This document shows, piece after piece, positions 61,833 through 64,000 of a stretch of 64,000 nucleotides of DNA. The position numbers and the translations under genes are program-made. Numbering within the stretch: position 1 is the first letter of the stretch; the number at the start of each line of letters is the position of its first letter. The stretch covers positions 1 through 64,000 of the forward strand of contig JABLXU010000035.1 in NCBI GenBank assembly GCA_013177805.1. The letters are read 5' to 3'. The stretch comes from Candidatus Omnitrophota bacterium (GTDB taxonomy: Bacteria > Hinthialibacterota > Hinthialibacteria > Hinthialibacterales > Hinthialibacteraceae). Under the pieces are notes generated by a model, which saw nothing but the letters and a program-made list of their open reading frames with translations, had not been told where the DNA came from and did not search any database.

Positions 61833-62345
61833 TTATTTGCCCGCGGGGGCTTTGTCTTTTTCTTTCTTCTCATCCGGCTTAGTGGCGGATGAGGGTTGAG
61901 ATGGCTGAGATACCGGCTGAGGCTTGGGAGCGTTGTCTTTTCTCAGATTTTGCGGCTGGACATCCGATTTTCCAATAAAGATCACGCCTTCTTCGATTTT
62001 TAGTTTGGCCGCTTTGATATCCCCGCGCAACTCCGCCTGCGAGCGCAACTCGACAAGGTCATTGGCCTGGATGTTCCCTGTGATTTTTCCCTCGACCACA
62101 ATGCTGCCCACGCTGATTTCCGCGGTCACTTCACCCGTTTTTCCAATGATCAGGTGTCCTTCCGAGGAAATATCCCCATTGAATTTTCCCTCAATCCTCA
62201 GACCCTCCTTGAACTTCAGCGTCCCTTCGAATTCCGTGTCTTTCCCCAACGTTGTATATGGCTGTTCGTCCCTGCGCTGGAAGACAGGCGCGGGCTGGAC
62301 CGGCGCGTTCGCGGGAGTCGTTCGTTCATTCCGTAGAATATCCAC
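61833..62345 (-). CDS. Bactofilin
   Basis: A 170-residue bactofilin (PF04519), a cytoskeletal protein that polymerises without nucleotide into membrane-associated filaments and helps localise envelope machinery. A Pro-rich N-terminal tail is followed by the beta-helical core (FEGTLKFKEGLRIEGKFNGDIS, HLIIGKTGEVTAEISVGSIVVEG, ITGNIQANDLVELRSQAELRGDIKAAKL, IEEGVIFIGK) and a charged Lys/Pro/Ser-rich C-terminal tail. It starts with GTG (62343-62345), preceded by AGGAGG ten bases upstream on the minus strand, which decides the start. No LytM peptidase partner is adjacent. Confidence 0.93.
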   Translation of the reverse strand: MDILRNERTTPANAPVQPAPVFQRRDEQPYTTLGKDTEFEGTLKFKEGLRIEGKFNGDISSEGHLIIGKTGEVTAEISVGSIVVEGKITGNIQANDLVELRSQAELRGDIKAAKLKIEEGVIFIGKSDVQPQNLRKDNAPKPQPVSQPSQPSSATKPDEKKEKDKAPAGK

Positions 62346-62548
62346 GGCGGGTAATCCTCCTAAAACAGGTAGTGAAGTTATGAATCAACTTACGGCACAA
62401 CACATCCTGCCGGACGTTTCTTGTGCCAGGACTCATGAATTTTTCAAACATTACCAAGCAATAGTCCCAATGTCAATTCGGTTAACGGGGGATATTCTCA
62501 ATTTACCCTTTTTTCCCCCAGGATTTCTCCAGCCACCCAGATCCCTCC

Positions 62549-63175
62549 TTAACTGGCAGGATCCAATATATGCGGTGGGAGCAACTCCCGGATCGAAAAG
62601 ATAGGGGAATAGGGAATTTCAGCCTTCTCGAGGGCCGCCTTCCCTCCTTGTTCGCGGTCCACCAAGGCCACAAGTTTCACAATAGAGCCACCTTGGGCCC
62701 GAACGGCTGCCGCCGCCCGCAACACGGATCCGCCGGTGGTGATTACATCTTCCACGAGCAATACTTTCTTTCCAGTGATTTCCGGGCCTTCGATCAAGCT
62801 CATGGTGCCGTGTTTTTTGGCTTCTTTCCGGACGATAAATAGAGGAGTCGGGCATCCCAGCAGCAAACTCAACACCGCAACGCCGCTCACCAGTGCGTCG
62901 GCCCCCAGGGTAGGGCCGCCCACCGCCTCAACTCCGCATTTCAAGACTTCCTCCAGGATCAACCGGGCGGCGCAGAACAGTCCCTCCGGATCACTCGTCG
63001 CCAGTTTGCCGTTGATGTAATAATTGGATTTCAAGCCGGAATTCAATAGAAACGGCTGCCCGGGAGGCGCGATCTGAATGGATTTCTCCTTGATGATATA
63101 AGCCAAGCGCTCGCGAATGGTCTTCAAATCCCACTCCAGCGCGTTGGGTTTCGGGATGTAAGCCGTGGGAGGCAT
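62549..63175 (-). CDS. pyrE: Orotate phosphoribosyltransferase
   Basis: A 208-residue type I phosphoribosyltransferase that converts orotate and PRPP into orotidine-5-phosphate in pyrimidine synthesis. FLLNSGLKSNYYINGKLAT is the orotate-side segment, VRKEAKKHGT the flexible catalytic loop, and VLLVEDVITTGGS the PRPP-binding motif. Length is normal. The ATG at 63175 has no strong ribosome binding site. No other pyr gene is adjacent. The frame fits throughout. Confidence 0.95.
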   Translation of the reverse strand: MPPTAYIPKPNALEWDLKTIRERLAYIIKEKSIQIAPPGQPFLLNSGLKSNYYINGKLATSDPEGLFCAARLILEEVLKCGVEAVGGPTLGADALVSGVAVLSLLLGCPTPLFIVRKEAKKHGTMSLIEGPEITGKKVLLVEDVITTGGSVLRAAAAVRAQGGSIVKLVALVDREQGGKAALEKAEIPYSPIFSIRELLPPHILDPAS

Positions 63176-63306
63176 AAGGTTCGATCCTCAATGAAAATTG
63201 GAACTCTCTGGAGATAGCGGCAGTATACACCACATTGCGGAAAGAATCATCTCTTTCAAGACAACGAATGCGTGAATCGGCGCAAATCCCGTTTTCCCCG
63301 CCGAAA

Positions 63307-64000
63307 TCAAGGCAAGCCATTCCGCCAGCGGAGAAACCATTCGAAAGCCAGGAAAAAGATCAGCGTGAAGGCCATCCACCATTTCTCTCCGGTGAAGATG
63401 GAGTGTCCCTCTTCGCGTAGGATAGACGTGGACGGAATTTTGGCGGCCAAATCATCCCAGGCTGGTTGGTTGGCGTAATCCCCTCCGGATTGCTTGGCTA
63501 TAGCCCGCAAAACCTCGATGTTTTGGCGTAAATCATATAATTCCTGAGAATTGCTTTCAACTATAAACTCTGCTGTCGAATCACCCACCGCATTGGCTAC
63601 GATGTGAGGCCCTGTTTCCGAGGGACTATACTGACCTTCGAATTGTCCAAGTGTGGCGGGGTTGGGATGCAACCAGACCTTTTCTTGCCGGGTGGGTCCA
63701 AATACAGTCAAAGGAACTCCGCTTTCTGTGGCGGAAAGGATGGTCGAATGAGACGCGTAAGCGATGTGCACTTTCTCGTGCGGTTCGAACAGGTAACCAT
63801 CCACAAGAATCTGCCCGGATTGGCTCCGCAGGGTAGGATTACACTGGTAAAGAGTGGTCAACCAGAAGGGCGTTAGCACATCCCGGCCGGTCAACAGGTT
63901 CAACCGCCAGAACGATTGGCTGCCCATAATGACTATCCGCCCCAGGCCGTACCGGTGCAAGACGCATAGCGGAACGGATTCATCAAAGAGAGTTTTACCT
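63307..64000 (-). CDS. 3' end of a large membrane-anchored GATase/VWA-type protein (runs off the right edge)
   Basis: The reading frame is open to the window edge (231 residues visible), starting GKTLFDESVPLCVLHRYGLGRIVIMG. The RYGLGR segment, a following all-beta portion (ILVDGYLFEPHEKVHIAYAS; SETGPHIVANAV), the LRAIAKQSGG stretch and a single C-terminal membrane helix with a basic end (WWMAFTLIFFLAFEWFLRWRNG) match the tail of the large membrane proteins with a class I glutamine-amidotransferase-like domain encoded near BatA/VWA genes in PVC bacteria. The catalytic part lies beyond the edge, so the function is open. Confidence 0.6.
   Translation of the reverse strand, partial: GKTLFDESVPLCVLHRYGLGRIVIMGSQSFWRLNLLTGRDVLTPFWLTTLYQCNPTLRSQSGQILVDGYLFEPHEKVHIAYASHSTILSATESGVPLTVFGPTRQEKVWLHPNPATLGQFEGQYSPSETGPHIVANAVGDSTAEFIVESNSQELYDLRQNIEVLRAIAKQSGGDYANQPAWDDLAAKIPSTSILREEGHSIFTGEKWWMAFTLIFFLAFEWFLRWRNGLP

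Overview
The window reads as a chromosomal segment (about 38 protein genes, no rRNA, tRNA, CRISPR array, transposase or phage gene seen) from an uncultured-type Gram-negative bacterium of the PVC/FCB-adjacent candidate phyla (Sumerlaeota, Hydrogenedentota or similar). That placement is inference. It rests on a Tat-exported Gfo/Idh/MocA oxidoreductase, DUF1080 proteins, a heparinase-like lipoprotein, very large exported proteins, Thr-Pro (TPTPT) linkers, a bactofilin, and a GC-rich base composition broken by AT-rich patches.

Layout. 0-4.5 kb: 3' part of a CHAD-domain gene, a GNAT acetyltransferase, the oxidoreductase behind a clear sigma-70-type promoter with a palindrome at the expected start site, a YtxJ-like protein and a PIN-PhoH ATPase. 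4.9-9.5 kb: a minus-strand sucrose operon, sucrose-phosphate synthase/phosphatase overlapping sucrose synthase by ATGA. 9.9-14.6 kb: an exported glycerophosphodiesterase convergent with a very large GH116-like protein. 15.1-24.1 kb: three consecutive genes for exported proteins (1,613-residue FG-GAP protein, FN3-repeat protein, papain-like cysteine-protease-like protein). 24.3-28.8 kb: DUF1080 protein, heparinase-like lipoprotein, TPR protein. 28.9-31.5 kb: an AT-rich island with a frameshifted lysozyme-like gene and an unrecognised exported protein. 31.5-37.5 kb: mnmE, a YfhO-type membrane protein carrying two ILEI/PANDER-like domains, and a lone nuoI. 38.1-45.5 kb: the haem cluster hemA-hemE-hemN then hemG-hemH-hemC. 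45.6-50.9 kb: a 1,753-residue exported protein with a degenerate zincin motif, a PPC-like domain, 14 WD40 repeats and four copies of an unnamed domain joined by Thr-Pro linkers. 51.2-64 kb: xylulokinase, a GT2, a PHP-GT4 fusion, a deoxyribosyltransferase-like protein, a YkgJ-type cysteine-cluster protein, a PL10 pectate lyase, a second DUF1080 protein, a DksA-type regulator, a D-cysteine desulfhydrase-like enzyme, a bactofilin, pyrE and the 3' end of a membrane-anchored protein.

How it fits together. The oxidoreductase, two DUF1080 proteins, GH116-like protein, heparinase-like lipoprotein, PL10 lyase and xylulokinase point to degradation of plant or algal polysaccharides. The sucrose operon suggests sucrose as a compatible solute or carbon buffer. 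The haem cluster supplies most steps from glutamyl-tRNA to haem but lacks hemL, hemB and hemD here. The most unusual content is the set of very large exported multi-domain proteins at 15-24 kb, 28.9-31.5 kb and 45.6-50.9 kb.
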